Origin: Rhodococcus sp. ARC_M5
GTDB taxonomy: Bacteria > Actinomycetota > Actinomycetes > Mycobacteriales > Mycobacteriaceae
NCBI RefSeq assembly: GCF_022810405.1
Contig: NZ_JALGQE010000011.1
Span: forward strand, 62,001 to 126,000
Length of the DNA stretch: 64,000 bases
Direction: 5' to 3'
Shown: piece by piece, positions 17,428-25,491 of the stretch
Layout: each line of letters begins with the position of its first letter
Position numbering within the stretch: position 1 is the stretch's first letter
Translations under genes and position numbers: made by a program
The notes under the pieces: generated by a model
Told to the model about the DNA's origin: nothing
The model's database searches: none
Seen by the model: only the letters and a program-made list of their open reading frames with translations

Positions 17428-18948
17428 ATGGGAATCTTCATCAGGAACGCGCACGTCATCACCATGGACTCGTCCACCGGTTCCGAACCGATCGTTCGCA
17501 GCATCCGGATCGAGAACGACGTCGTCACTGCAGTCGCCGGTGATCTCGTGCCCGCCGACGGCGATACGATCATCGACGGCCGCGACAGGCTGGTGACACC
17601 GGGTTTCGTCAACGCACATACACATTCCTGGGAGACGTTCTACAAGGGCAGATACGACAACTTGCCCCTCGAGATGTGGATGGCCATGGCCTATCCGATC
17701 CTCGGCGACAGTCGCGTCGAGCCCGATCTGGTTCGTCTGCGCAGCACGTTGTTCGCAATCGAGTCGCTCGAAGCGGGCGTGACGACGATCGTCGACGACG
17801 TTCTCGAAAACCCGACTCAGGATTGGGCGCAACTGTCGGCGGTGTTCGACGCCTACGAAGAGATCGGCATCCGAGCGAACATTTCCGGACACGTCATCAG
17901 CAAACCGTTCGTCGATACCGTGCCGTTCATCGCCGGCTACCTGTCGCCCGAGGTCACGTCCGAGATTCGGTCGCATCCGGTTCCCACCACGCAGGAGTAC
18001 CTCGCATTCAGCAGGAGAGCATTCGAGCAGTATCACGGTCGAGGCAACGGTCGTCTGCGATACATGGTCGCGCCGTCCGCACCGCAGCGGTGCGGTGCGG
18101 ACCTTCTGGTCGGTGCCACGCAGTTGGCGACCGAATTCGACGCCGAATGCCACATCCATGTCCTCGAGACCAAGACCCAGTTGGTCACGGGAACGGAGAT
18201 GTACGGCGGCTCGCTGGTGGAATACATGGATCGGATCGGCGCACTGTCGCCCAATACCACCCTGGCGCATGGCATTTGGCTGACCGAAGACGATTTGTCG
18301 ATGATTGCCTCGGCGGGTACGTCGATTTCGCACAATCCGATCTCGAACCTCAAGCTCGGATCGGGAATCGCCCCGTGGCACGCCCTGCGTACCGCGGGCG
18401 TGAACCTCGGATTGGGAACCGACGGATGCTCGAGCAGTGATTCTCCCCGGATGCTCGACGTCGTGAAAGCTGCTGCGCTGCTGCACAAGGTGACGAATCC
18501 GGACTTCACCACCTGGCCCACGGTGGACGAGGTATTGCACGCAGGCACCGTCGGCGGGGCCCGCAGTGCGCTCCTTCAGGACACCGTGGGCACCGTGGAG
18601 GTGGGGATGCAGGCCGACCTGGTGATCTTCGACCTCGACACCATGGCTTTCACGCCTCGGCAGAAGCTCGACCGGCAACTGGTGTACTCCGAGAACGGCT
18701 CCTCGATCGATACCGTGATCGTGGCGGGCCGGATCGTCGTCGAGGGCGGACGCGTCACCACAGTCGACCGTTCGGCGGTGCTGGCCGAACTCGCCGAGCG
18801 GCTCGACGAGATCGTGGCACGCCAGAATGCACTCGATTCGTTGAACAGGCCCCTGCTGGATGTGCTGGCGACCATGTACGACAGGGCGATTGCGACCCGC
18901 GGCACCGTCAACCGATTCAGCGACGACGAACGCGCGTGGCTCGTCTGA
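17428..18948 (+). CDS. amidohydrolase-superfamily deaminase/hydrolase
   Basis: 506 residues with the metal-dependent amidohydrolase fold. Visible ligands are the N-terminal HTH in NAHTHSWET (near residue 62), His in CHIHVLETK, His in LAHGIWL, and Asp in LGTDGCSSSDSP. This pattern is the single-zinc subtype seen in cytosine, guanine, S-adenosylhomocysteine/methylthioadenosine and s-triazine deaminases. An AAGGAAA ribosome site precedes the ATG. Linkage to an NCS1 permease and PucR argues for a nucleobase or related heterocycle as substrate. The exact reaction is not determinable; guanine, 8-oxoguanine or a pyrimidine derivative are all possible. Confidence 0.82.
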   Translation: MGIFIRNAHVITMDSSTGSEPIVRSIRIENDVVTAVAGDLVPADGDTIIDGRDRLVTPGFVNAHTHSWETFYKGRYDNLPLEMWMAMAYPILGDSRVEPDLVRLRSTLFAIESLEAGVTTIVDDVLENPTQDWAQLSAVFDAYEEIGIRANISGHVISKPFVDTVPFIAGYLSPEVTSEIRSHPVPTTQEYLAFSRRAFEQYHGRGNGRLRYMVAPSAPQRCGADLLVGATQLATEFDAECHIHVLETKTQLVTGTEMYGGSLVEYMDRIGALSPNTTLAHGIWLTEDDLSMIASAGTSISHNPISNLKLGSGIAPWHALRTAGVNLGLGTDGCSSSDSPRMLDVVKAAALLHKVTNPDFTTWPTVDEVLHAGTVGGARSALLQDTVGTVEVGMQADLVIFDLDTMAFTPRQKLDRQLVYSENGSSIDTVIVAGRIVVEGGRVTTVDRSAVLAELAERLDEIVARQNALDSLNRPLLDVLATMYDRAIATRGTVNRFSDDERAWLV

Positions 18949-19014
18949 ACGGCGGTGCCGGAAAGCGCTGAACGTTCGGTACGCTGATCCCACGGTCGAA
19001 TCGGAGCGGGTGTC

Positions 19015-19647
19015 ATGAAGGTCGATTTCAAGAAGACGCTCGACGCATATTCGTCACGGCACAACACCTTTCGTACCCTCGTCGTTCCGCCGCTGACCTA
19101 CCTGATGATCGACGGACACGGCGATCCGAACACTGCGCCGGAGTATGCCGAAGCAATCGGGGCGCTCTACCCCGTGGCCTATGCTCTCAAGTTCGCGAGC
19201 AAGAACAATCTCGAACGGGACTACGTCGTCCCGCCGCTCGAGGCTCTGTGGTGGGCCGAGAACATGACGTCGTTCACCACCGAGAGGGACAAGAGCGAGT
19301 GGAACTGGACCGCCATGATCATGGTGCCCGACTGGATCGACCGTCCGATGTTCGAGGCGGCGATGGCGACCGCCGCCTCGAAGAGCAACTCGGATGCGTC
19401 CAGCAGGGTTCGGTTGGAGACTCTCGACGAGGGTCTGTGCGTGCAGACGCTGCACATCGGGTCCTACGACGACGAGGCATCGGTACTCGACGAGCTCCAT
19501 CATCGATTCATTCCCAGTTCTGGATTGACGATGACGGGTAGACATCACGAGATCTACCTGAGCGATCCTCGCCGCGTCGAGCCTGCGAAGCTGCGCACCA
19601 TCCTTCGCCAGCCGGTACGGCATTCGGCGGAGTCGGCGTCGCTCTGA
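19015..19647 (+). CDS. GyrI-like small-molecule-binding domain protein
   Basis: The 210-residue soluble protein resembles the GyrI-like/SOUL-type group of actinobacterial proteins: VPPLTYLMIDGHGDPN near the start, WTAMIMVPDW in the middle, and LETLDEGLCVQTLHIGSYDD followed by HHEIYLSDPRR at the end. In this group a GyrI-type fold binds hydrophobic cations or drugs, but no activity is known for these stand-alone versions. The ATG is preceded by a GGAG at a longish spacing. An MFS transporter gene follows after 4 bp, so the pair is probably co-transcribed. Confidence 0.75.
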   Translation: MKVDFKKTLDAYSSRHNTFRTLVVPPLTYLMIDGHGDPNTAPEYAEAIGALYPVAYALKFASKNNLERDYVVPPLEALWWAENMTSFTTERDKSEWNWTAMIMVPDWIDRPMFEAAMATAASKSNSDASSRVRLETLDEGLCVQTLHIGSYDDEASVLDELHHRFIPSSGLTMTGRHHEIYLSDPRRVEPAKLRTILRQPVRHSAESASL

Positions 19648-19651
19648 CACC

Positions 19652-20932
19652 ATGACCGTCATGACCAACGCGGTGCGCCCGGCCTCGTTCACCGCCGGGA
19701 CTCTCACTCTCCTCGGGGCGCTCTACTTCGCGCAGGGAGTGCCGTTCGGATTCTTCACCCAGGCCTTGCCGGTGGTGCTCCGGGAATCTGGGTTCTCCTT
19801 GGTGAAGATCAGTGCGACCGGTGTGCTGTTCCTACCATGGGCGCTCAAGTTTCTGTGGGCACCGTACGTCGATCGCTACGGGTCCAGGCGGCGGTGGCTG
19901 CTGTCGTTGCAGGTTTCGGCCGCGGCGGTGGCCCTGGCGTTGTCCTTCCTCGATCTGTCCTCGACGCTGCGCTGGCTGTTCGTCGGCATCTTCGTCATGA
20001 ATGCTCTCTCGGCAACGCAGGACATCGCGACCGACGGCATAGCGGTGCGCACGCTCACCGCGGCGCAGCGGGGGCTGGGCAACGGCTTACAGGTCGGTGC
20101 GTACCGGATCGGAATGGTGTGCGGTGGTGGACTGCTGTTGTGGCTGTTCACCTTTGCCGGATGGCGCGTGCTGTTCGTCGCGATGGCCCTGCTGATCGTG
20201 CTGACGACGGTCCCCGTGTGGTGGATGCGCAGACAACTCGATGCAGCCGACGAAGACTCCGACCCGCATGCCGAGCGCCCGACGCCGGGGAAGCTTGCCG
20301 GTGCTTGGTGGTCACGGCTTCGTAGACCCGGCATGGTCGCATTCATTCTGCTGATCATCGGGTTCAAGTTCGGAAACTCGATGGGATCGGCGCTCGTGGG
20401 TCCGTTTCTGTCGGACAGTGGACTGTCACTACCGCAGATTGCTCTGGTCGAAGGCGGTCTGTCGTCGGTGGCCGCGCTCGGTGGAGCCGCTCTGGGGGCA
20501 TGGTTGTCGTTCCGACACGGACGTCGCCGGGCCCTGCTGGTGGGCGGCGTGAGCCAAACGCTGAGCCTTGCCCTTTATGTCGTTGCGTCCCTGGGCATCG
20601 GCGGCTTTCCGCTTCTGGTCACCGCCAACATCACCGAGCACGTGCTCGGTGGAGCGGCCACCGTGGCGGTGTTCGCCCTGATGATGGACGCCTCCGAGAA
20701 GCGCTTCGCAGGAAGCGATTACACGCTGATGGCGTGTGCGATCGTCTTTGCACAGGGCGCGGCCGGGATTGCCGCCGGTGTGGTCGGCGACCTGCTCGGC
20801 TACACGGCGATGTTCGGTTCCGCGCTCGTCCTGTCCGGTATCGGCTGTGCACTGTTGCTGGTGGCAATGGATCGGGGCTGGGGGCCCGAAGGCCTTCGGC
20901 AGGTGGTCCCGCCGAAGATCATCGTGAAGTAG
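19652..20932 (+). CDS. MFS transporter, AmpG-like
   Basis: 426 residues with about twelve hydrophobic segments. The N-terminus has YFAQGVPFGFFTQALPVVLR and WAPYVDRYGSRRRW, and the ATQDIATDGIAV segment resembles AmpG-type muropeptide permeases and the related PAT1-like carriers. A charged cytoplasmic loop of about 30 residues divides the halves. Substrate is unknown; AmpG imports anhydromuropeptides in Gram-negatives, but actinobacterial relatives are uncharacterised. It is directly downstream of the GyrI-like gene and converges on the VOC gene. Confidence 0.8.
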   Translation: MTVMTNAVRPASFTAGTLTLLGALYFAQGVPFGFFTQALPVVLRESGFSLVKISATGVLFLPWALKFLWAPYVDRYGSRRRWLLSLQVSAAAVALALSFLDLSSTLRWLFVGIFVMNALSATQDIATDGIAVRTLTAAQRGLGNGLQVGAYRIGMVCGGGLLLWLFTFAGWRVLFVAMALLIVLTTVPVWWMRRQLDAADEDSDPHAERPTPGKLAGAWWSRLRRPGMVAFILLIIGFKFGNSMGSALVGPFLSDSGLSLPQIALVEGGLSSVAALGGAALGAWLSFRHGRRRALLVGGVSQTLSLALYVVASLGIGGFPLLVTANITEHVLGGAATVAVFALMMDASEKRFAGSDYTLMACAIVFAQGAAGIAAGVVGDLLGYTAMFGSALVLSGIGCALLLVAMDRGWGPEGLRQVVPPKIIVK

Positions 20933-20947
20933 AGGCCGGAGCGGTGC

Positions 20948-21367
20948 TCAGCTCCCGCTGGAGGATCCGGCGATGTTGACCATCCACTGCGTGCCGAACT
21001 TGTCGGTCAACATACCGAAGGTGTCGCCCCACGGAGCCTTCTCGAGACCCATCGTGAACTGCGCGTCGACGGCCAACGCGTTCCAGTAGCCCGTCAGCTC
21101 GTCCTCCTCGTCGCCGCTGAGCGAGACGCTCATGGTGTTGCCGGGGGTGTGTTCCATCGACGACGGAGTGTCTGCTCCCATCAGAGTGAACCCATTCGGG
21201 GTGGTCAGCTGGCCGTGCATGATCTTGTCCTGATCGGCGGGATCCTCGCTGGCTTGTGCCTCACCGAGTGTGGTGACGGTGAGCTCGCCACCGAAGACCG
21301 AGCGATAGAACTCCATTGCCTCGCGGGCGTTGTCTCGGAACGACAGATAGGGATTGAGAATGGACAT
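20948..21367 (-). CDS. VOC-family protein, PhnB-like
   Basis: 139-residue single-domain vicinal-oxygen-chelate protein of the PhnB/3-demethylubiquinone-methyltransferase-like group. It begins MSILNPYLSFRDNAREAMEFY and has GGELTVTTLGE, HGQLTTPNGFTLMGAD, and a closing WGDTFGMLTDKFGTQWMVNI. Function in this group is unassigned; members are often stress-related. The longer upstream frame is not needed: AAGGAG lies upstream of the ATG at 21367. It converges on the MFS transporter gene, with 15 bp between stops. Confidence 0.82.
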   Translation of the reverse strand: MSILNPYLSFRDNAREAMEFYRSVFGGELTVTTLGEAQASEDPADQDKIMHGQLTTPNGFTLMGADTPSSMEHTPGNTMSVSLSGDEEDELTGYWNALAVDAQFTMGLEKAPWGDTFGMLTDKFGTQWMVNIAGSSSGS

Positions 21368-21472
21368 GAGCACGGTCTCCTTCTTCGCTGGACGAGCTAC
21401 TTCGTTGAACTGCATCGACGACAACCGTCGAAACAATAGACACGCCCCACGACGGAAAGTCACCGCAGACGA

Positions 21473-21769
21473 CTAGATGGAGGCGTCGGTGTCGGCCAGA
21501 ATCGCGCGCAGTGCCGCCACGTGACGTCGATACGCCGTTCTGCCGTCCTTGGTCAACGACAACCACAATCGACGCGAGTCCGTGCGCGATCGCTGCTGCT
21601 CGACGTATCCCGCATCGACCAGAGCGGCGACCTGTTTGCTCAGCGCCGATGCGCTCAACCCGCTGTGCTCCTTGACGATCGCGAGTTCCACCGTCGTCGC
21701 CGCGGCCAGAAGGGCGCAGATTCGCAGTCGGTGGGCGGGGTGAATGATCGGATCGAGATCGCTCGTCAT
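21473..21769 (-). CDS. winged-helix regulator (MarR/HTH_34-like)
   Basis: This 98-residue protein is almost entirely a winged-helix domain: an HPAHRLRICALL helix, the recognition region LSASALSKQVAALVDAGYVE, and the wing RTDSRRLWLSLTKDGR. It belongs to the short DNA-binding proteins usually labelled MarR or HTH_34. Its ATG overlaps the stop of the upstream membrane-protein gene (ATGA), so the two are translationally coupled. A near-ideal palindrome covers the operon start, which this protein probably binds to autoregulate. Confidence 0.85.
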   Translation of the reverse strand: MTSDLDPIIHPAHRLRICALLAAATTVELAIVKEHSGLSASALSKQVAALVDAGYVEQQRSRTDSRRLWLSLTKDGRTAYRRHVAALRAILADTDASI

Positions 21770-22185
21770 CGACGTGTGCTGCGGTAGTGCAGGATCGAGC
21801 CGATCGAGTAGATCGACGCGGCCGCGGCCGCGACCAGAACCACCGGCCATGCCGGTCCGCTGGGATTTCCGACAGCCTGCGCCAGTGCGACGCAGAGCGC
21901 CGAGAGCGCCACGCAGGTGAGGAAGCCTCGGTTGGTGGGTAGGGCCCACGGCGTCCCCATCCGATATCCGGTGATGACGTTGACCGCGATGATCACCGCG
22001 GCGAGTCCGAGCAGCGAGGCAGGGCTGTCGAGCAGCGCGGTCAGTGCGGATGCTGCGAGCAGTACGGCATTGACCGGATACAGCCACACCGGCCAGGGAG
22101 TGTCTCGTACCGCGCGTTGAACTCGGTCGATGTCGTCGAGAGCTGTTCGTGCTTCGGCAGGCGTGGGTTCTCCAATGCTTTCCAT
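21766..22185 (-). CDS. four-helix membrane protein in operon with winged-helix regulator
   Basis: 139 residues. A polar N-terminus of about 30 residues is followed by four hydrophobic segments (roughly 32-50, 57-75, 87-105 and 112-130). No family name is recognised, but pairing of such a membrane protein with a small HTH_34 regulator is a recurring actinobacterial arrangement. No ribosome site precedes the ATG at 22185. A TACAGT hexamer 8-13 bases upstream suggests a leaderless mRNA. The start codon lies inside a 13-bp-arm palindrome, so repressor binding would block transcription initiation directly. Confidence 0.75.
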   Translation of the reverse strand: MESIGEPTPAEARTALDDIDRVQRAVRDTPWPVWLYPVNAVLLAASALTALLDSPASLLGLAAVIIAVNVITGYRMGTPWALPTNRGFLTCVALSALCVALAQAVGNPSGPAWPVVLVAAAAASIYSIGSILHYRSTRR

Positions 22186-22218
22186 AGTGGAAACTGTATT
22201 GGATGGTTTCCACTATGG
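22182..22218. promoter_or_regulatory. perfect 13-bp inverted repeat operator over a leaderless start
   Basis: CCATAGTGGAAAC and GTTTCCACTATGG are perfect arms around an 11-base centre. The left arm contains the start codon of the membrane-protein gene (22183-22185). A TACAGT -10-like hexamer overlaps the centre on the minus strand. The likely ligand is the winged-helix regulator encoded as the second gene of the operon. Confidence 0.7.
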
Positions 22219-22235
22219 CAACAATCTGCCGAGGA

Positions 22236-22526
22236 TCAAGTCTCGGCCGGCCTCGACACTTCCGCTTCCCATCGCGCCCGTCGCTCGTCGTCGGACTGCT
22301 CCCACCACGGTGTTCCCCGCTCGCCGAGAGCGACTTTGGCGGCCTGTACCCCCGCGCGAGATTCCGGTGCCCCCGACGTGCGTTTGACCTCCCTGCGCCA
22401 CGCCATGAGGATCGACCTCAACTCGGCATTGCGATCCTCCGGTATGTCAGGATCCGTTGCGCGCCAGCGTCGACCCTTGATGACGAGGTAGCGACCGTCC
22501 TCGGTGCGTTCGGGTTCTTCGGCCAT
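22236..22526 (-). CDS. conserved small hypothetical protein
   Basis: 96 residues, very polar and rich in Arg, Glu and Trp. It contains DGRYLVIKGRRWRATDPDIP, a pattern seen in a widespread uncharacterised actinobacterial family, and ends with a helical ERRARWEAEVSRP. There is no signal peptide or membrane segment. The gene lies 19 bp after the stop of the FAD oxidoreductase on the same strand. Function unknown. Confidence 0.7.
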   Translation of the reverse strand: MAEEPERTEDGRYLVIKGRRWRATDPDIPEDRNAELRSILMAWRREVKRTSGAPESRAGVQAAKVALGERGTPWWEQSDDERRARWEAEVSRPAET

Positions 22527-22545
22527 CGGTCCACCCTGCCATGAG

Positions 22546-23682
22546 TCAACTGCTCAGATACTGCGGCACGGCAATTGCGTCGAGTCCGAGCGCCACGGCG
22601 GCGCGAGCGGTGACCGGGCCGACCAGATTTCCCGTTCCGTTGTAGCCGCCGAACGCGACCACGCCGTCGTCGACGAACGTGCACAGCGGGCGTCCGTCGG
22701 CGGTGAACCCGACGGATGCGGCCCATCGTGCATCTACCGAGACGGGCTCTCCGGCAAACGATGTCGCGACAGATTCGATGTAGTTCTGCACCTGCGCGGT
22801 CGGTTCACCGGACGGTGTCCACTCGTCCTCGGCAAAGAGGTCACGACCGCCCCCGACATACAGCCGTCCCGACGCGTCCTGCTGCGCGTAGTCGTAGCCC
22901 CATCGTCCGTACACGGGGCACGGCAGTCGTCCCGGCGTGATGGGCGAGGTGGCGAGCATCTGCAGACGTGCGGTCCTGACCCGGCCGTCGAGCTGGGGGA
23001 GTACCTGTTCGAGTCGGCCGTCGACGGCAACGAGAACCAGGCCGCACCGAACCACTCCGTTCGGCGTCGTGACCGCTCCAGGCTCGATGGCGGTTGCAGG
23101 CGTGTGCTCGTACAGTCGGGCGCGGCCCGAGAACAGGGACGCCAACCCGAGCGCGCGACGCGCGGGATTCATCACCGCGTCGTCCGGCAGAAAGATGCCG
23201 TGCCCCAGATCGCCCGAGTACTGCTCGACGGCAATGTCGTTCTCGCGCAAACACTGTGCCAGCGCGTCGCAGTCCTCCGAATCGGCGAGTTCGATCGGCG
23301 CACCGGGGACTCCCGCGAGTCTGATGGATCCGGTGCGGCGGACGACGTCCGATCCGAGAAGCCCTTCCAGCGAGTCGATCTCGGCCAGAGTCGCTCGATA
23401 CAGATCCAACGCGCAGGGACCCCATGCTGCGAGCGCAGTGTGCAGAAAGGTCGCAGGACCACCGAGCAGGAAGCCACCGTTCCTTCCCGCGGCGCCGGCA
23501 GCGATTCGTCCTGCGTCGATTCCGACGACATCGACACCACGGTCGAGGAGGTCGGTGACAGCGGCCAGACCCGAGCCACCCAACCCGACGACACACACGT
23601 CGGCGTTAACGTCATGCTCGATAGCGGGCACGCCCGGCCAGTTGGACACGACCGGGTCGTCGTCCCATGCCGGGCGGGACAT
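22546..23682 (-). CDS. FAD-dependent oxidoreductase (DAO family)
   Basis: About 378 residues. An N-terminal Rossmann site VCVVGLGGSGLAAVTDLLDRG and the AAGAAGRNGGFLLGG loop mark the D-amino-acid oxidase/glycine oxidase/sarcosine oxidase family. The C-terminal half carries GRLYVGGGRD and FGGYNGTGNLVGP, the second flavin contact. It likely oxidises an amino acid or other amine. Two close ATGs are possible; 23682 (MSRPAWDDD) has AAGG at normal spacing, while 23697 has GAGGG touching the start codon. Substrate unknown. Confidence 0.82.
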   Translation of the reverse strand: MSRPAWDDDPVVSNWPGVPAIEHDVNADVCVVGLGGSGLAAVTDLLDRGVDVVGIDAGRIAAGAAGRNGGFLLGGPATFLHTALAAWGPCALDLYRATLAEIDSLEGLLGSDVVRRTGSIRLAGVPGAPIELADSEDCDALAQCLRENDIAVEQYSGDLGHGIFLPDDAVMNPARRALGLASLFSGRARLYEHTPATAIEPGAVTTPNGVVRCGLVLVAVDGRLEQVLPQLDGRVRTARLQMLATSPITPGRLPCPVYGRWGYDYAQQDASGRLYVGGGRDLFAEDEWTPSGEPTAQVQNYIESVATSFAGEPVSVDARWAASVGFTADGRPLCTFVDDGVVAFGGYNGTGNLVGPVTARAAVALGLDAIAVPQYLSS

Positions 23683-23778
23683 CGCGCTGGCCTTCATCCC
23701 TCGATCGTATCGACGGATTCGGCGCGCGGATGGTTTACGATTCCGGCACCCGCATCCCAGCACCGGTAAGGACCGTCC

Positions 23779-24342
23779 ATGCGCACTGTGATCGTGACCG
23801 CGTTCGTTTCGCTCGACGGCGTGATGGAAGGACCGGGCGGCGAGGTGGGCTATCGCAACTCCGGTTGGACGTTTCAGGGCATCGAATTCGACCCGGCAGC
23901 CTACGAGATCAAGGGGCGCGAGCAAGAAGAAGCCACTGCGCTGCTGTTGGGCCGCACCTCGTACGAGGCATTTGCGCCGATCTGGCCGACGATGGACGAT
24001 TTCGCCGGGTACAACACGATGCCGAGGTACGTGGTGTCGTCGACGCTCCAGCAGGACGACTCACGTTGGCCGGCAACCATTCTGCGCGGTGTCGACGACG
24101 TCGCCGAGCTCAGGAACTCCGATGGTGGGCCGATCTCGATACACGGCAGCGCCACCCTGGGACGAAGTCTCGCCGACGCCGGCCTCGTCGATCGATACCA
24201 CCTGCTCGTATTTCCACTCCTGCTCGGGGCGGGAAAGCGACTGTTCAGTGCGGCCGACAAGGACACCACGCATCTCGAACTGGTCGAACACGAGGTCTAC
24301 GGCAACGGAATTCAGAAGCAGGTGTTCGACGTACGTCGATGA
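23779..24342 (+). CDS. dihydrofolate reductase-fold protein (RibD C-terminal domain family)
   Basis: 187 residues with the RibD_C/DHFR-like fold: the N-terminal VTAFVSLDGVMEGPGGEVGY, LLLGRTSYEAF, and the C-terminal LVFPLLLGAGKRLF. These stand-alone proteins bind NADPH-like ligands but most have no known reaction. AAGGA precedes the ATG. It is divergent from the FAD oxidoreductase (96 bp gap) and converges on the DUF503 gene. Confidence 0.85.
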   Translation: MRTVIVTAFVSLDGVMEGPGGEVGYRNSGWTFQGIEFDPAAYEIKGREQEEATALLLGRTSYEAFAPIWPTMDDFAGYNTMPRYVVSSTLQQDDSRWPATILRGVDDVAELRNSDGGPISIHGSATLGRSLADAGLVDRYHLLVFPLLLGAGKRLFSAADKDTTHLELVEHEVYGNGIQKQVFDVRR

Positions 24343-24358
24343 CCCGGTGGGGCGGGTC

Positions 24359-24655
24359 TCAGACGTCGTCGCTTCGGATGGTGCGCCGCCGAACGGAGAC
24401 GAGTTGCAGCTCGGGACGTGAGGCCGCCACACGCTCGATTCGATCGAGGACATCGGTGACGTGGTCGCGATCGCCTGCTACGACGGACGCGCCGATGCCT
24501 GCTCGTCTGTGCAACTCGCGGTGGTCGGTCTCCGCGACCGACACCGCGAACTTGCGTTGCATTTCGGAGATCACCGGTCGGATCACGGAGCGCTTCTCTT
24601 TGAGTGAGTGAACATCTCCGAGAAGGAAGTCGAATTCTATCCATCCAATCCACAT
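24359..24655 (-). CDS. DUF503 family protein
   Basis: 98 residues starting MWIGWIEFDFLLGDVHSLKE, followed by KRSVIRPVISEMQRKFAVSV and ending in a charged tail RRRTIRSDDV. This matches the DUF503 (YlxP-like) family, which in many bacteria sits beside translation genes and is implicated in ribosome assembly. Here it is away from that context, between a RibD-like gene and a GntR regulator. Its precise role is unknown. Confidence 0.85.
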   Translation of the reverse strand: MWIGWIEFDFLLGDVHSLKEKRSVIRPVISEMQRKFAVSVAETDHRELHRRAGIGASVVAGDRDHVTDVLDRIERVAASRPELQLVSVRRRTIRSDDV

Positions 24656-24735
24656 ATGCCGTCCATTCTACCGCCGGAGGGATCCCCGAGCGCTCCGAAT
24701 TCGACTGGGCGATGCATCGGGTGCGCACCAATCGC

Positions 24736-24753
24736 CGAACATGTTCGTACACT
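24736..24753 (+). promoter_or_regulatory. palindrome and -10 element of the GntR gene
   Basis: The perfect 12-bp palindrome CGAACATGTTCG (24736-24747) abuts TACACT (24748-24753), which lies six bases before the GntR ATG. That spacing places transcription start at or next to the A of ATG, so the mRNA is probably leaderless. The palindrome could be the GntR autoregulatory site. It differs from the actinobacterial SOS box, which has four bases between CGAAC and GTTCG rather than two. Confidence 0.45.
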
Positions 24754-24759
24754 GGCGTC

Positions 24760-25434
24760 ATGGCAGCACCGGCGGAACACGGTTCCTTGCCGCAGAGTCT
24801 TGTCGAAATGGCGACGCGCCAGGTCCGATCCGAGGTGCTCAGCGGCGCGCTCGAACCCGGATCCCGCGTTGTCGAGGAGACCCTGTGCGCGCGCCTCGGG
24901 ATCAGCCGAGCACCGGTACGTGAGGCGTTGCGACTGCTGGCCGAGCAGGGTCTGGTCGAGCATCTCCCACGTCGCGGGTTCCGAGTGACGGTGTGGTCGG
25001 CAGAGGACATTCTCGAACTCTTCGAGTTGCGTCAGGTTCTCGAACGGCATGCGCTCGAGCGTGCGCTCCCGCTCGCGTCGTCGCGCGGCGGTGCGTTCGC
25101 GCCGGTACGAAAGGCGCTCGACGAGATGCGTGACGCCGATGCGCGGGGCGACACCCTGGAGAAGGACGATGCCCACCGGCGTTTCCACGAGGCCATCGTG
25201 GCGTTGGCCGGCAGTCGCCAACTCGATCTGGCGTATGCACCGATCCTGCTGAAGTTGCAGCTACCGATGGCCCGCAATCTCCGAGAAGAAGCCCGAGTCG
25301 CCAACCCGGTCGACGGGATCCGGCGTCACGAGTGGTTGCTCGACGCCATCGAATCGAACGACGTGTCGGTGGCGCTCGCTGCGTTGAAGCAGCATGGCGA
25401 ATTGACCTACCTGCATCTCGAGAGTATTTCCTAA
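24760..25434 (+). CDS. GntR-family regulator (FadR/FCD type)
   Basis: 224 residues. The N-terminal winged helix (about 15-75) has GALEPGSRVVEETLCARLG and ISRAPVREALRLLAEQGLVE, followed by RRGFRV. The C-terminal FCD effector domain has FELRQVLERHALERAL and the metal-ligand-like AHRRFHEAIVALAGS and GIRRHEWLLDAI. It most likely controls the allophanate/biuret genes that start 58 bp downstream on the same strand. The ATG at 24760 lacks a ribosome site and appears leaderless. Confidence 0.88.
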   Translation: MAAPAEHGSLPQSLVEMATRQVRSEVLSGALEPGSRVVEETLCARLGISRAPVREALRLLAEQGLVEHLPRRGFRVTVWSAEDILELFELRQVLERHALERALPLASSRGGAFAPVRKALDEMRDADARGDTLEKDDAHRRFHEAIVALAGSRQLDLAYAPILLKLQLPMARNLREEARVANPVDGIRRHEWLLDAIESNDVSVALAALKQHGELTYLHLESIS

Positions 25435-25491
25435 CAGACTCGAAACACAGCAACAACCTGCAGTAACAGGAAACTGTCGACAATCGACGGT

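Noticed and set aside
12568..18993. Long minus-strand frames opposite the AgcS, NCS1 and amidohydrolase genes
   Set aside because: Their products are low-complexity, Arg/His/Asp-rich and match no family, while the plus-strand genes are unmistakable.
20935..20971. Weak stem near the MFS/VOC stops as a terminator
   Set aside because: Only short interrupted arms pair; no convincing hairpin.
24736..24747. CGAACATGTTCG as an SOS (LexA) box
   Set aside because: The actinobacterial SOS box has four bases between CGAAC and GTTCG; here there are two, and the gene is not a DNA-damage gene.
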